Assembly: GCF_017052465.1 (NCBI RefSeq)
Contig: NZ_JAFHKT010000148.1
Location: forward strand, 1-64,000
Source of the DNA: Arthrobacter pascens
GTDB lineage: Bacteria > Actinomycetota > Actinomycetes > Actinomycetales > Micrococcaceae
Direction of reading: 5' to 3'
DNA length: 64,000 bases
A program made the position numbers and the translations under genes. The notes under the pieces are model-generated. The model saw nothing but the letters and a program-made list of their open reading frames with translations, was not told the origin of the DNA and ran no database searches. Positions 41,666 through 50,380 of the stretch are shown here, piece by piece (position 1 is the first letter of the stretch; each line of letters starts with the position of its first letter).

Positions 41666-42984
41666 CTAGCACTTCACAGAAGGCCGAGCCGTTCGACGCC
41701 GTCGACGTCATCCGCACCAAGCGTGACAAGGGCGTCCTGAGCCCCGAACAGATCGACTGGACCATCCACGCCTATACACGGGGCGTCGTCGCCGACGAGC
41801 AGATGGCCGCGCTGAACATGGCCATCCTGCTCAACGGCATGGACCGGTCCGAGATCTCCCGCTGGACCGCGGCCATGATTGCCTCGGGGGAGCGGATGGA
41901 CTTCTCCAGCCTCCGGCGCCCCGACGGCGGAGTGAAGGCCACGAGCGACAAACACTCCACCGGCGGCGTGGGGGACAAGATCACCCTTCCGCTGGCGCCT
42001 CTCGTGGCAGTGTTCGGTGTGGCCGTACCCCAGCTCTCCGGCCGCGGGCTTGGCCACACCGGCGGCACGCTGGACAAGCTCGAGTCCATCCCGGGCTGGC
42101 GCGCCGCACTGAGCAACGACGAAATGATGGCCCAGCTCCAGGACGTCGGCGCCGTCATCTGCGCAGCCGGTGCCGGCCTCGCCCCGGCGGACAAGAAGCT
42201 CTACTCACTCCGGGACGTCACCGGAACCGTCGAGGCGATCCCGCTGATCGCCTCGTCCATCATGAGCAAGAAAATCGCCGAAGGCACGGGCTCCCTGGTG
42301 CTCGACGTCAAGGTGGGCAGCGGCGCGTTCATGAAGGACGAGGCCCGCGCGCGGGAACTGGCAGAGACCATGGTGGCCCTCGGCAAAGACGCTGGTGTGA
42401 ACACCGTTGCCCTCCTGACCAACATGAACACGCCCCTGGGCCTGACCGCGGGCAACGCCATCGAGGTGGAAGAGTCCGTGGAGGTGCTCGCCGGCGGCGG
42501 CCCGGAAGACGTCGTCGAACTCACCGTCCGGCTGGCGGAGGAGATGCTGGCCTGCGCCGGGGTCAGTGACGCCGACCCGGCAGCGGCTCTCAAGGATGGC
42601 CGCGCGATGGACGTCTGGAACCGGATGATCGCAGCCCAGGGCGGCGATCCGCGGGCGAAGCTGCCTGTGGCGAAGGAGTCAGAGACCATCTATTGCCCGG
42701 CCGACGGCGTCCTCGTGGAACTGGACGCTTTGGCCGTGGGCGTGGCAGCCTGGCGCCTCGGGGCGGGCCGCGCGCGGAAGGAGGACACGGTGCAGGCAGG
42801 GGCCGGCGTGCGCCTCCATGCCAAGCCGGGGGCGGCTGTGCGGGCCGGGGAGCCGCTCGTGACGCTGCTTACCGACACTCCGGAGAAGTTCGCCCGGGCC
42901 AAAGAGTCGCTCGAGGAAGCGTTCACGATTGCTCCGGAGGGGTCGCGCCCGGCACAGCAGCTCATCATCGACCGCATCGCCTAG
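41662..42984 (+). CDS. deoA: Thymidine/pyrimidine-nucleoside phosphorylase
   Basis: A 440-residue enzyme cleaving thymidine or uridine with phosphate to base and (deoxy)ribose-1-phosphate. The active-site signature SGRGLGHTGGTLDKLESIPG, the phosphate/substrate motifs KHSTGGVGDKIT and LVLDVKVGSGAFMK, and the C-terminal alpha/beta domain are present. GTG 41662 overlaps the cdd stop (GTGA) and has GGAGG seven bases upstream. Thymidine versus general pyrimidine specificity is not resolved. Confidence 0.95.
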   Translation: MTSTSQKAEPFDAVDVIRTKRDKGVLSPEQIDWTIHAYTRGVVADEQMAALNMAILLNGMDRSEISRWTAAMIASGERMDFSSLRRPDGGVKATSDKHSTGGVGDKITLPLAPLVAVFGVAVPQLSGRGLGHTGGTLDKLESIPGWRAALSNDEMMAQLQDVGAVICAAGAGLAPADKKLYSLRDVTGTVEAIPLIASSIMSKKIAEGTGSLVLDVKVGSGAFMKDEARARELAETMVALGKDAGVNTVALLTNMNTPLGLTAGNAIEVEESVEVLAGGGPEDVVELTVRLAEEMLACAGVSDADPAAALKDGRAMDVWNRMIAAQGGDPRAKLPVAKESETIYCPADGVLVELDALAVGVAAWRLGAGRARKEDTVQAGAGVRLHAKPGAAVRAGEPLVTLLTDTPEKFARAKESLEEAFTIAPEGSRPAQQLIIDRIA

Positions 42985-42988
42985 CACC

Positions 42989-43606
42989 GTGCAGGCCATC
43001 AACGACTTCATCCTCGCTGCCGCGGGGCAGCCCTGGGTCCTGCTCATCGTCCTCGCCTGCTGCTTCATCGACGGATTCTTCCCGCCCATCCCCAGCGAAT
43101 CCGTGGTGGTGGGGCTGGCGGCCGTCGCGTCGACGGCGGATGTCCCCAATCCGTGGCTCCTCATGGCCATCGCTGCGCTGGGGGCGTTCACCGGGGACAA
43201 CACCGCCTACCTCATCGGCCGGGGTGTGGGGATCCGGCGCTGGCAGTGGATGCGGGGACCGCGCATGCAGCGGGCATTCCGCTGGGCCGGGCGCGAACTT
43301 CGGAAGCGGCCGGCGTCGCTGATCCTCGTGGCGCGGTTCGTTCCGATCGGCCGTGTGGCGGTCAACCTGACCGCGGGCGCCACTCACTATTCCCACACCC
43401 GCTTCGTCGCGCTGACTGTGCTGTCCGCGTCGCTGTGGGCCAGCTATTCCGTGGCCATCGGGCTGTTTTTCGGCCAGTGGTTCGAGGAAAACCATCTGCT
43501 CGGAGCGGCCATCGCGATCGTCTGCGCGATCGTGCTGGGCATCATCGTGGACATTGTCATCACCCGGCTGCGCGGGCGCATTCCCGAACCCTTGGCGGAG
43601 GAGTGA
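42989..43606 (+). CDS. DedA family membrane protein, first copy
   Basis: A 205-residue DedA/VTT-domain protein with about five hydrophobic segments. Conserved marks are FIDGFFPPIPSESVVVGLAA, GDNTAYLIGRGVG and the VARFVPIGRVAVNLTAGATHYSHTRF re-entrant region with its Arg. DedA proteins are implicated in lipid (undecaprenyl phosphate or phospholipid) translocation. GTG 42989, 5 bases after deoA. Confidence 0.87.
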   Translation: MQAINDFILAAAGQPWVLLIVLACCFIDGFFPPIPSESVVVGLAAVASTADVPNPWLLMAIAALGAFTGDNTAYLIGRGVGIRRWQWMRGPRMQRAFRWAGRELRKRPASLILVARFVPIGRVAVNLTAGATHYSHTRFVALTVLSASLWASYSVAIGLFFGQWFEENHLLGAAIAIVCAIVLGIIVDIVITRLRGRIPEPLAEE

Positions 43607-43707
43607 TTTTCCTGGAGCGGGCGTAGCGGATATGCTCCGGCCATGCGACACTGAAGAGCGATTTACGTCACTTTCAGTTCTTGTCATTGTCAAGGAGCAG
43701 CACCCGC

Positions 43708-44448
43708 GTGGAGTTTATTAATGAGGCCGTGCTCCATGCAGCGGGTCAATGGTGGATTTATCCCATTTTGCTTTTGTTTTTCTTCGTTGACGGCTTCGCG
43801 ATGGTGGTTCCCAGCGAAACGCTGATCGTGGCCCTGGCGGCGTTCTCCCGGCACAGCGGCGAGCCCAACCTCCTGATTCTCGGGGTGACGGCGCTCGCAG
43901 GCGCGATGGCTGGCGACAACATGGCGTACCTCCTCGGCCGGAAGATCGGCCTGGACCGCTGGAAATGGATGCGCCGCCCGAAGGTCCAGAAGGCTTTTGC
44001 CTGGGCACGCTATGAGCTGGAGAAACGCGGGGCGGTTCTGATCTTCACCGCCCGCTATATCCCTTGGGGACGCGTGGCGGTCAATTACGTCGCGGGAACC
44101 ACGGGTTTCCCGCACCGGCGGTTCTTCCTGCTGGACGCATTTGCGTGCGTGACATGGGTGGGATATTCCATCGGCATCGGAATTGTGGCCAGCTCGTTCC
44201 CCTTGCTGCACCACAACCCGCTGCTCGGAGCCGGCATAGCGGTGGTCTTCGCCGTCATCCTGGGCATTGTCATTGACCATCTGCTGCGCTGGTGGCACAA
44301 GCGGCTCGGCCGCAACGATGTTGTTCCGGTGCAGCCGGGCGCCGAAGCCGAAGAAGCGCTTCACAATGCCCCAGAGGGGGGTGACGCCGGCCGGCTCACC
44401 GCCGCGCTGCCTGTTGCCATCACGGCCGATGTGGAACCGGGCCGCTGA
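43708..44448 (+). CDS. DedA family membrane protein, second copy
   Basis: A 246-residue paralogue of the preceding gene with the same layout: FVDGFAMVVPSETLIVALAA, GDNMAYLLGRKIG and TARYIPWGRVAVNYVAGTTGFPHRRF. It has a longer, hydrophilic C-terminal tail of ~45 residues. GTG 43708 with AAGGAG upstream is chosen. It has its own ~100-base gap containing ACTGAA...TTCAGT (43651-43680), so separate transcription is possible. Confidence 0.86.
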   Translation: MEFINEAVLHAAGQWWIYPILLLFFFVDGFAMVVPSETLIVALAAFSRHSGEPNLLILGVTALAGAMAGDNMAYLLGRKIGLDRWKWMRRPKVQKAFAWARYELEKRGAVLIFTARYIPWGRVAVNYVAGTTGFPHRRFFLLDAFACVTWVGYSIGIGIVASSFPLLHHNPLLGAGIAVVFAVILGIVIDHLLRWWHKRLGRNDVVPVQPGAEAEEALHNAPEGGDAGRLTAALPVAITADVEPGR

Positions 44449-44512
44449 CGCGGCCCGCAGGGCGCCCGCCGGGCCGTTGGCGTTGTGCGCGGTGCAACCC
44501 TAGAGTTGGTAC

Positions 44513-45661
44513 GTGACTGAGCCAATCGTTGACGCCGCCCCTGCCCTTGACTTCGACCTGAAGAGCCTCCCCAAGGTGTCCCTTCACGACCACCTGGACG
44601 GGGGTCTCCGCCCCGCAACCATCATCGAGCTGGCGGAGGCCGTTGGCCACACCCTTCCGTCGACCGACCCCGCCGCGCTGGGGGAGTGGTTCCGTGAGTC
44701 CGCGAACTCCGGCTCCCTGGTGCGCTACCTCGAGACCTTCGACCACACGGTCGCCGTGATGCAGACCAAGGAAGGACTGTTCCGCGTGGCCAAGGAATTC
44801 GTCGAAGACCTCGCCGATGACGGCGTTGTCTACGGGGAAGTCCGCTGGGCTCCGGAACAGCACCTCCAGAAGGGCCTGACCCTGGATGAAGTGGTGGAGA
44901 CCGTTCAGGAAGGGCTTGAAGCAGGCGTGGACGCCGTGGCCGAGACGGGCCGCGAAATCCAGGTGGGCCAGCTGATCACCGCAATGCGGCACGCCGACCG
45001 CGGCCAGGAGATCGCGGAACTCGCCGTCCGCCACCGCGACAAGGGTGCCGTCGGTTTCGACATCGCAGGCGCCGAAGACGGATTCCTGCCGTCGCGCTTC
45101 CGCAATGCCTTCACCTACCTGGCCGAAAACAACTTCCCCGCCACGGTGCACGCCGGAGAGGCCGCTGGACTCGACAGCATCCAGTCCGCCCTGGTGGACG
45201 GGCGTGCCCTGCGCCTCGGCCACGGCGTCCGCATCGCCGAGGACATCATGGTTGAGTTCGAAGACAACGAAGACGGCGTTGACGATGACGACGACAACGT
45301 CGGCCTCGTAACCCTCGGCAACCTCTCCAGCTGGGTGCGCGACCGCGGCATCCCGCTCGAAATCTGCCCCTCCTCAAACCTGCAGACCGGCGCAGTGGCC
45401 GCGTTCGGCGAAGGCATTGAGAGCCACCCGCTGGACATGCTCTATCAGCTGGGCTTCAACGTCACCATCAACACGGACAACCGCCTCATGAGCGGTGTGA
45501 CCCTCACGGACGAGTTCGAGCTCCTGGTGGAGACCTTCGACTACGACCTCGACGACCTGCTGGAACTCACGCTCAACGCCGCCGAGGCCTCCTTCCTCCC
45601 GCTCGAGGAAAGGGAAGCCCTGGTGGAGTACATCAACGACGCCTACGCGAACCTTGGCTGA
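44513..45661 (+). CDS. add: Adenosine deaminase
   Basis: A 382-residue TIM-barrel metal deaminase converting adenosine to inosine. Metal ligands are in SLHDHLDGGLRP and TVHAGEAAG; the catalytic Glu is in HAGE. The late motif reads NVTINTDNRLMSG, where the classic TDDP is replaced by TDN, a form I recall in actinobacterial enzymes. An acidic insert EDNEDGVDDDDDN is present near residue 250. GTG 44513. It belongs functionally with cdd and deoA. Confidence 0.93.
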   Translation: MTEPIVDAAPALDFDLKSLPKVSLHDHLDGGLRPATIIELAEAVGHTLPSTDPAALGEWFRESANSGSLVRYLETFDHTVAVMQTKEGLFRVAKEFVEDLADDGVVYGEVRWAPEQHLQKGLTLDEVVETVQEGLEAGVDAVAETGREIQVGQLITAMRHADRGQEIAELAVRHRDKGAVGFDIAGAEDGFLPSRFRNAFTYLAENNFPATVHAGEAAGLDSIQSALVDGRALRLGHGVRIAEDIMVEFEDNEDGVDDDDDNVGLVTLGNLSSWVRDRGIPLEICPSSNLQTGAVAAFGEGIESHPLDMLYQLGFNVTINTDNRLMSGVTLTDEFELLVETFDYDLDDLLELTLNAAEASFLPLEEREALVEYINDAYANLG

Positions 45662-46421
45662 ACACTCCGCCGGCGGGGTGGGAGAGCTGCGGGGTGGGCC
45701 CACAGCAGCAGGAGTCCCCGAGCGAGCTTGCGAGCTGGGGGAGCTGCTGGGGATTATCGCGGCACTTCGCGAGCATTGCCCCTGGATGGGCGCCCTCACC
45801 CATGCGTCGCTGGTGGAGTACCTCCTCGAGGAGGCCTACGAGGTCGCTGAGACGATCGAGACCGGTGGGGACGAAGCGGAGCTGAAAGGCGAGTTGGGGG
45901 ATGTGCTGCTCCAGGTTGTGCTGCACTCCCGGCTCGCCGAAGAGCGCGGCACCTTCGCGTTCACCGACGTCGTCCGGAGCCTCACCGCCAAAATGGTCCG
46001 CCGAAATCCGCACGTGTTCCGGCCGGACGGCTCCCTGCAGGACACTTTCCCTGCCACAGTGGAGGAGATTGTGCTCAAGTGGGACGCCGTCAAGAAGGCC
46101 GAAAAGCCCGATCGGGCGAACCATTTTGAGGGCATCCCTGAGGCCCTGCCGGCCCTGGCCCGGGCGCAGAAGACCCTGGACCGGGCTGCCCGGGCAGGGC
46201 TTCCGCCGCTGGCTGAGCCAGCCCCGCTGGTTGAGTCTGTCGAAACCCGCGCTGCCGGCACTCCGCTGGCTGGGCTCGTCGAAGCCTTCGACTCCGAGCA
46301 CGAACTCGGTGAGCTCCTGCTCGCCGTGGTCGGTGCTGCGCGCAGTAAGGGTTTCGACGCCGAACGGGCCCTCCGCGGTGCCGTGCGGCAGTACCAGGAC
46401 CAGGTTCCGCCGGGATCATGA
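45654..46421 (+). CDS. mazG: MazG family nucleotide pyrophosphohydrolase with repeat-derived inserts
   Basis: A 255-residue MazG-type NTP pyrophosphohydrolase that clears non-canonical or excess nucleoside triphosphates. The core is CPWMGALTHASLVEYLLEEAYEVAE, with the Glu cluster EEAYE and the GELGDVLLQVV metal motif. The usual CPWD reads CPWM. TTG 45654 overlaps the add stop by 8 bases. Two parts look repeat-derived: the N-terminal PERACELGELL region, coded by a palindrome at 45706-45747, and a linker (PLVESVETRAAGTPLAGLVEA) coded by CCGCTGG-type repeats at 46204-46286. Activity may persist since the core is intact. Confidence 0.85.
   Translation: MAEHSAGGVGELRGGPTAAGVPERACELGELLGIIAALREHCPWMGALTHASLVEYLLEEAYEVAETIETGGDEAELKGELGDVLLQVVLHSRLAEERGTFAFTDVVRSLTAKMVRRNPHVFRPDGSLQDTFPATVEEIVLKWDAVKKAEKPDRANHFEGIPEALPALARAQKTLDRAARAGLPPLAEPAPLVESVETRAAGTPLAGLVEAFDSEHELGELLLAVVGAARSKGFDAERALRGAVRQYQDQVPPGS
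46204..46286. repeat. Short dispersed repeat inside mazG
   Basis: Three copies of CCGCTGG[T/C]TG[A/G]G start at 46204, 46224 and 46263; the last two extend into [T/C]CTGTCGAAACC-like or CTCGTCGAAGCC ends. An inverted copy of the CCCCGCTGGTTGAG core lies in the intergenic region at 24243-24256 (plus-strand CTCAACCAGCGGGG). Confidence 0.65.
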
Positions 46422-46543
46422 CGTCCGGGTGCTGGATAGGTTTCCGTAACGTGCACCACTCTCGACTACGCTAGTCCCTGACGAGGACGTCGAGATTTTC
46501 CGCTAGTTTCCCAGTAAATCGCTTCACCATAAGGAGCATATTC

Positions 46544-47824
46544 ATGGCGCTTATCGATGCCATCCACGCCCGCGAGATCCTCGATTCCCGCGGCAACCCG
46601 ACCGTAGAAGTTGAAGTTCTGCTTTCCGATGGCCAGATCGGCCGCGCGGCAGTTCCCTCCGGCGCCTCCACTGGCGAACACGAGGCCGTCGAACTCCGCG
46701 ACGGAGACAAGGGCCGTTACCTCGGCAAGGGCGTCCAGAAGGCCGTCGACGCGGTCATCGACCAGATCGCACCTGCCCTGACCGGCTTCGACGCCACGGA
46801 CCAGCGCAGCATCGACCAGGCCATGATCGACCTGGACGGTACCGCCAACAAGGGCAAGCTCGGCGCCAACGCCATCCTGGGCGTTTCCCTGGCCGTCGCC
46901 AACGCCGCTGCAGCCTCCGCTGACCTGCCCCTCTACAAGTACCTCGGCGGCCCCAACGCGCACGTTCTGCCCGTTCCGCTGATGAACATCCTCAACGGCG
47001 GCTCGCACGCCGACTCCGACGTGGACATCCAGGAATTCATGATTGTCCCGATCGGCGCCGAGACCTTCTCCGAGGGCCTGCGCTGGGGCGTTGAGGTCTA
47101 CCACAACCTCAAGTCGGTCCTGCAGGCCAAGGGCCTCTCCACCGGCCTCGGCGACGAGGGTGGCTTCGCCCCGAACCTGCCGTCCAACCGTGCCGCCCTG
47201 GACCTGATTCAGGAAGCCATCACCAACGCCGGCTACACCCCGGGCAAGGACATCGCCCTGGCATTGGACGTCGCCTCCTCCGAGTTCTTCAAGGACGGCG
47301 CCTACCAGTTCGAGGGCAAGGCACTTTCCGCCACCGAGATGAGCGCCTACTACGCGGAACTCGTCGCCGACTACCCGCTGGTTTCCATCGAGGACCCGCT
47401 GGACGAAAACGACTGGGACGGCTGGAAGACCCTTACCGACTCCATCGGCGACAAGGTCCAGCTCGTGGGCGATGACCTCTTCGTCACCAACCCGGCCATC
47501 CTGCAGCGCGGCATCGACACGACGACCGCCAACTCGCTGCTCGTCAAGGTCAACCAGATCGGCTCCCTGACCGAGACGCTGGACGCCGTGTCGCTGGCCC
47601 AGCGCGCCGGTTACACCACCATCACCTCGCACCGCTCCGGTGAGACCGAGGACACCACCATCGCCGACATCTCGGTCGCCACCAACGCCGGCCAGATCAA
47701 GACCGGTGCCCCGGCCCGCTCCGAGCGTGTTGCCAAGTACAACCAGCTGCTGCGCATCGAAGAGGAACTCGACGACGCCGCACGCTACGCCGGCCGCAGC
47801 GCGTTCCCGCGTTTCAAGGGCTAA
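46544..47824 (+). CDS. eno: Enolase
   Basis: A 426-residue glycolytic enzyme converting 2-phosphoglycerate to phosphoenolpyruvate. Marks are ILDSRGNPTVEVEV, the catalytic GDEGGFAPNL region, magnesium ligands in VSIEDPLDENDW and VGDDLFVTNP, and the signature TLDAVSLAQRAGYTTITSHRSGETED. ATG 46544 follows AAGGAG. It has its own terminator at 47843-47878. Confidence 0.98.
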   Translation: MALIDAIHAREILDSRGNPTVEVEVLLSDGQIGRAAVPSGASTGEHEAVELRDGDKGRYLGKGVQKAVDAVIDQIAPALTGFDATDQRSIDQAMIDLDGTANKGKLGANAILGVSLAVANAAAASADLPLYKYLGGPNAHVLPVPLMNILNGGSHADSDVDIQEFMIVPIGAETFSEGLRWGVEVYHNLKSVLQAKGLSTGLGDEGGFAPNLPSNRAALDLIQEAITNAGYTPGKDIALALDVASSEFFKDGAYQFEGKALSATEMSAYYAELVADYPLVSIEDPLDENDWDGWKTLTDSIGDKVQLVGDDLFVTNPAILQRGIDTTTANSLLVKVNQIGSLTETLDAVSLAQRAGYTTITSHRSGETEDTTIADISVATNAGQIKTGAPARSERVAKYNQLLRIEEELDDAARYAGRSAFPRFKG

Positions 47825-47842
47825 TAGCCGGAATAACAACTG

Positions 47843-47878
47843 ACCGGTGGCTATGGTGGAAAGACCGTAGCCACCGGT
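47843..47878 (+). terminator. Intrinsic terminator after eno
   Basis: ACCGGTGGCTATGG (47843-47856) pairs with CCGTAGCCACCGGT (47865-47878), a 14-bp stem with one G-U pair, followed by TTTGTTT. Confidence 0.9.
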
Positions 47879-47949
47879 TTTGTTTATGGCCGCACGGTGG
47901 CGCAGCCCAGAATCCAGCCCAACCAGTGTCCCGCGTTTACAGGAGTGCC

Positions 47950-48663
47950 ATGGCTACCCGCCGTCCCAAAGTTCCCCGGGCGACCCCAGCAGCCCGGCAG
48001 CCCGAGACCGGTACCTCCGGGGGAGATGTGATCCAGGCGGACTTCGGCGGTCACCGGCCCGTCGAGGGGGTCAGGGAGGCGGGCACAAAAAACGGCGGGG
48101 CCCGGGAAACAGGCGCGGGCAACGCGCCACCCCCGGGCAGCGCAGCAGCCGCGGGGAAGGCAGCATCACCGGGCAAGGCAGCGGCGCCCGGCAGCGGCTC
48201 CCCGCAGGAAGCTCCCGGAAAGAACGGCCGCAAAGGGTCCTCCGCCCATTCGCGAACCGATGAAAACCTCGACCCCATCCCCGCCAAGGCATTTTCGGGG
48301 CGCATGCTGGCACTGGCCGTCGTCATGATTGCCATCACCATCATGCTGGCTCCCACGGTGAAGATCTTCATTGACAAGCGCGCTGAAATCTCCGCCCTCG
48401 AAGCAGACATCGCCGCCAGCAAGGCGGACCAGGACGAGCTCAAGCGGCAGGTCTCACGCTGGCAGGATCCGAACTACGTCAAGCAGCAGGCCCGTGACCG
48501 CATTAACATGGTTATGCCGGGTGAGACCGGCTACTGGGTGTTCGGCAGCGATCTGCCTGCCGGCGAGTCGGCCGGACCGCCCGGTGCAGCAGCACAAGAC
48601 CCCGCCAACCTGCCGTGGGTGGATTCCCTGTGGGAGTCCATCAGGCGTTCGGCTACAGACTAA
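47950..48663 (+). CDS. ftsB: FtsB/DivIC-type septum formation protein
   Basis: A 237-residue bitopic protein. A long, disordered Gly/Ala/Pro/Lys-rich cytoplasmic N-terminus (~110 residues) precedes one membrane segment (MLALAVVMIAITIMLAPTV). A short extracellular coiled coil (ISALEADIAASKADQDELKRQVSRWQDPNYVKQQAR) follows, with the FtsB/DivIC-type ending ARDRINMVMPGE. It would link FtsQ and FtsL at the division septum. ATG 47950. Placement between eno and DUF501-ppx is the standard actinobacterial order. Confidence 0.88.
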   Translation: MATRRPKVPRATPAARQPETGTSGGDVIQADFGGHRPVEGVREAGTKNGGARETGAGNAPPPGSAAAAGKAASPGKAAAPGSGSPQEAPGKNGRKGSSAHSRTDENLDPIPAKAFSGRMLALAVVMIAITIMLAPTVKIFIDKRAEISALEADIAASKADQDELKRQVSRWQDPNYVKQQARDRINMVMPGETGYWVFGSDLPAGESAGPPGAAAQDPANLPWVDSLWESIRRSATD

Positions 48664-48737
48664 AGCGGCGCCCGCCGCAGGACTGTCCCAGACACCTTTG
48701 GAACAGCCACATCCGGGCAGGAAGGACGGCCGCGCCA

Positions 48738-49403
48738 GTGGAAGAAAACACGGCACCTGCGCCGGTGGAATCCCGCCAGCCATCGGCACACGATCTTGAG
48801 GTGCTGAGCCGCCAGTTGGGCCGGCCGGTCCGGGACGTGGTGGAGATCCCGGCGCGCTGCGTGTGCGGCAACCCCCTCGTGGCTGCCACGGCCCCGCGGC
48901 TGAGCAACGGCACGCCGTTCCCCACCACGTTCTACCTGACGCACCCGGTGATCACGTCCGCTGTGTCGCGGCTTGAGGCAGCCGGTCTCATGAATGAGAT
49001 GAACGACCGCCTCGCCGCGGACGCATCGCTGGCCGCGGCGTACCGCGCCGCCCACGAGGCATACCTGAGGGCCCGCGCGGAAATAGGTGGCCGTTCCGGC
49101 ATCGGCGACGTACCCGAAATCGACGGCGTCTCCGCCGGCGGAATGCCCACCCGGGTCAAGTGCCTTCACGTTCTCGTGGGGCACTCGCTCGCCGCCGGCC
49201 AGGGAGTGAATCCTCTCGGCGACGAAGCCATCGCCGCCATCGGCGAGTGGTGGACCGCGGAACGCTGCTACTGCGACGGCGCCTGGGACACCGACGGCGA
49301 GGCCCCGTCCAGGGATCTCAGCCGGCATGGGCCCCAAGGCCTTCCGGCCATCGTGGGGCGGCCGGCTCCCGTGCGGAAGTCCAAGAAGGAGACCAGCGAA
49401 TGA
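48738..49403 (+). CDS. DUF501 family protein
   Basis: A 221-residue protein of the uncharacterised DUF501 family. Conserved parts are RDVVEIPARCVCGNPLV near the N-terminus, GTPFPTTFYLTHP and the later MPTRVKCLHVLVGHSLAAG and WWTAERCYCDG, whose Cys/His residues suggest metal binding. GTG 48738 is chosen after a purine-rich AGGAAGGA. Its stop overlaps the ppx/gppA start (ATGA). Function unknown. Confidence 0.88.
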   Translation: MEENTAPAPVESRQPSAHDLEVLSRQLGRPVRDVVEIPARCVCGNPLVAATAPRLSNGTPFPTTFYLTHPVITSAVSRLEAAGLMNEMNDRLAADASLAAAYRAAHEAYLRARAEIGGRSGIGDVPEIDGVSAGGMPTRVKCLHVLVGHSLAAGQGVNPLGDEAIAAIGEWWTAERCYCDGAWDTDGEAPSRDLSRHGPQGLPAIVGRPAPVRKSKKETSE

Positions 49404-50347
49404 CCAGGGTTGCAGCCATTGACTGCGGGACCAACTCCATCCGCCTGCTGATCGCCGATATCGACCGCGGCAGCGGGCCGACAAAACTCACCGACATCGT
49501 GCGCGAAATGCGCGTGGTGCGGCTGGGGCAGGGCGTGGACGCCACCGGCGAGCTCGCCCCCGAAGCCCTGGAGCGTACCTTTGCGGCCGCGGCGGACTAC
49601 GCCGAGATGATCCGCGAGTACCGGGCTGAGAAAGTCCGCTTCGTGGCAACGTCGGCCACCCGCGATGCCCGTAACCGCCAGGTCTTCGTGGACGGCATCC
49701 GCGGCCTCCTGGGCGTGGAACCGGAAGTGATTTCAGGCGACGAGGAAGCGGCGCTCTCGTTCGCCGGGGCCAGCAGCGTGCTGCCGATGTCTGGTGCCGA
49801 CCGCGTCCTGGTAGTGGACCTGGGCGGCGGAAGCACGGAATTCGTGCTGGGGGACCAGAACGGCGTGATCGCCGCGAAGTCAGTGGACATCGGCTGCGTA
49901 CGGCTGACCGAACGCCACCTCACGAGCGATCCGCCCACCGCTGAACAGATCGCCGCGGCGGAGGCCGACGTCGACGCCGCCATCGCCGAAGCGGGACTGG
50001 ACGTTCCGCTGGAACGCAGCACCGCCGTCGTCGGCGTTGCAGGCTCCGTTACCACCATCACGGCGCATGCGCTGAAGCTGCCGGAGTACCTGCCGGCCGC
50101 CATCCACGGTGCCGAGCTGTCCATTGGAACCATCGAGGATGCAGCCAGCGACCTGCTCGGCATGACCCGGGCCCAGCGGGCGGAGCTGCCCTACATGCAC
50201 CCCGGCCGCGTGGATGTGATCGGCGCCGGCGCACTCGTTTGGCGGCGCATCCTGACCAGGATGCGCGGGCTTACCGCAGGAGAGGTCATTACGGCCACCG
50301 CCAGCGAACACGATATTCTTGACGGAATTGCCCTGAGCGTCAGCTAA
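49400..50347 (+). CDS. Ppx/GppA family phosphatase
   Basis: A 315-residue ASKHA-fold phosphatase: exopolyphosphatase or pppGpp phosphohydrolase. It shows AAIDCGTNSIRLLI, FVATSATRDARN, ISGDEEAALSFAG (catalytic Glu region), VVDLGGGSTEF and GVAGSVTT. The short single-domain form is typical of actinobacterial Ppx homologues. ATG 49400 overlaps the DUF501 stop. Choice between polyP and (p)ppGpp cannot be made from sequence. Confidence 0.92.
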   Translation: MTRVAAIDCGTNSIRLLIADIDRGSGPTKLTDIVREMRVVRLGQGVDATGELAPEALERTFAAAADYAEMIREYRAEKVRFVATSATRDARNRQVFVDGIRGLLGVEPEVISGDEEAALSFAGASSVLPMSGADRVLVVDLGGGSTEFVLGDQNGVIAAKSVDIGCVRLTERHLTSDPPTAEQIAAAEADVDAAIAEAGLDVPLERSTAVVGVAGSVTTITAHALKLPEYLPAAIHGAELSIGTIEDAASDLLGMTRAQRAELPYMHPGRVDVIGAGALVWRRILTRMRGLTAGEVITATASEHDILDGIALSVS

Positions 50348-50380
50348 CGAGGCACCAGCCCACCGAGTATTGGATCTTGA

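Noticed and set aside
46466..47839. 457-residue antisense frame across eno
   Set aside because: Mirror of enolase codon usage; no independent support.
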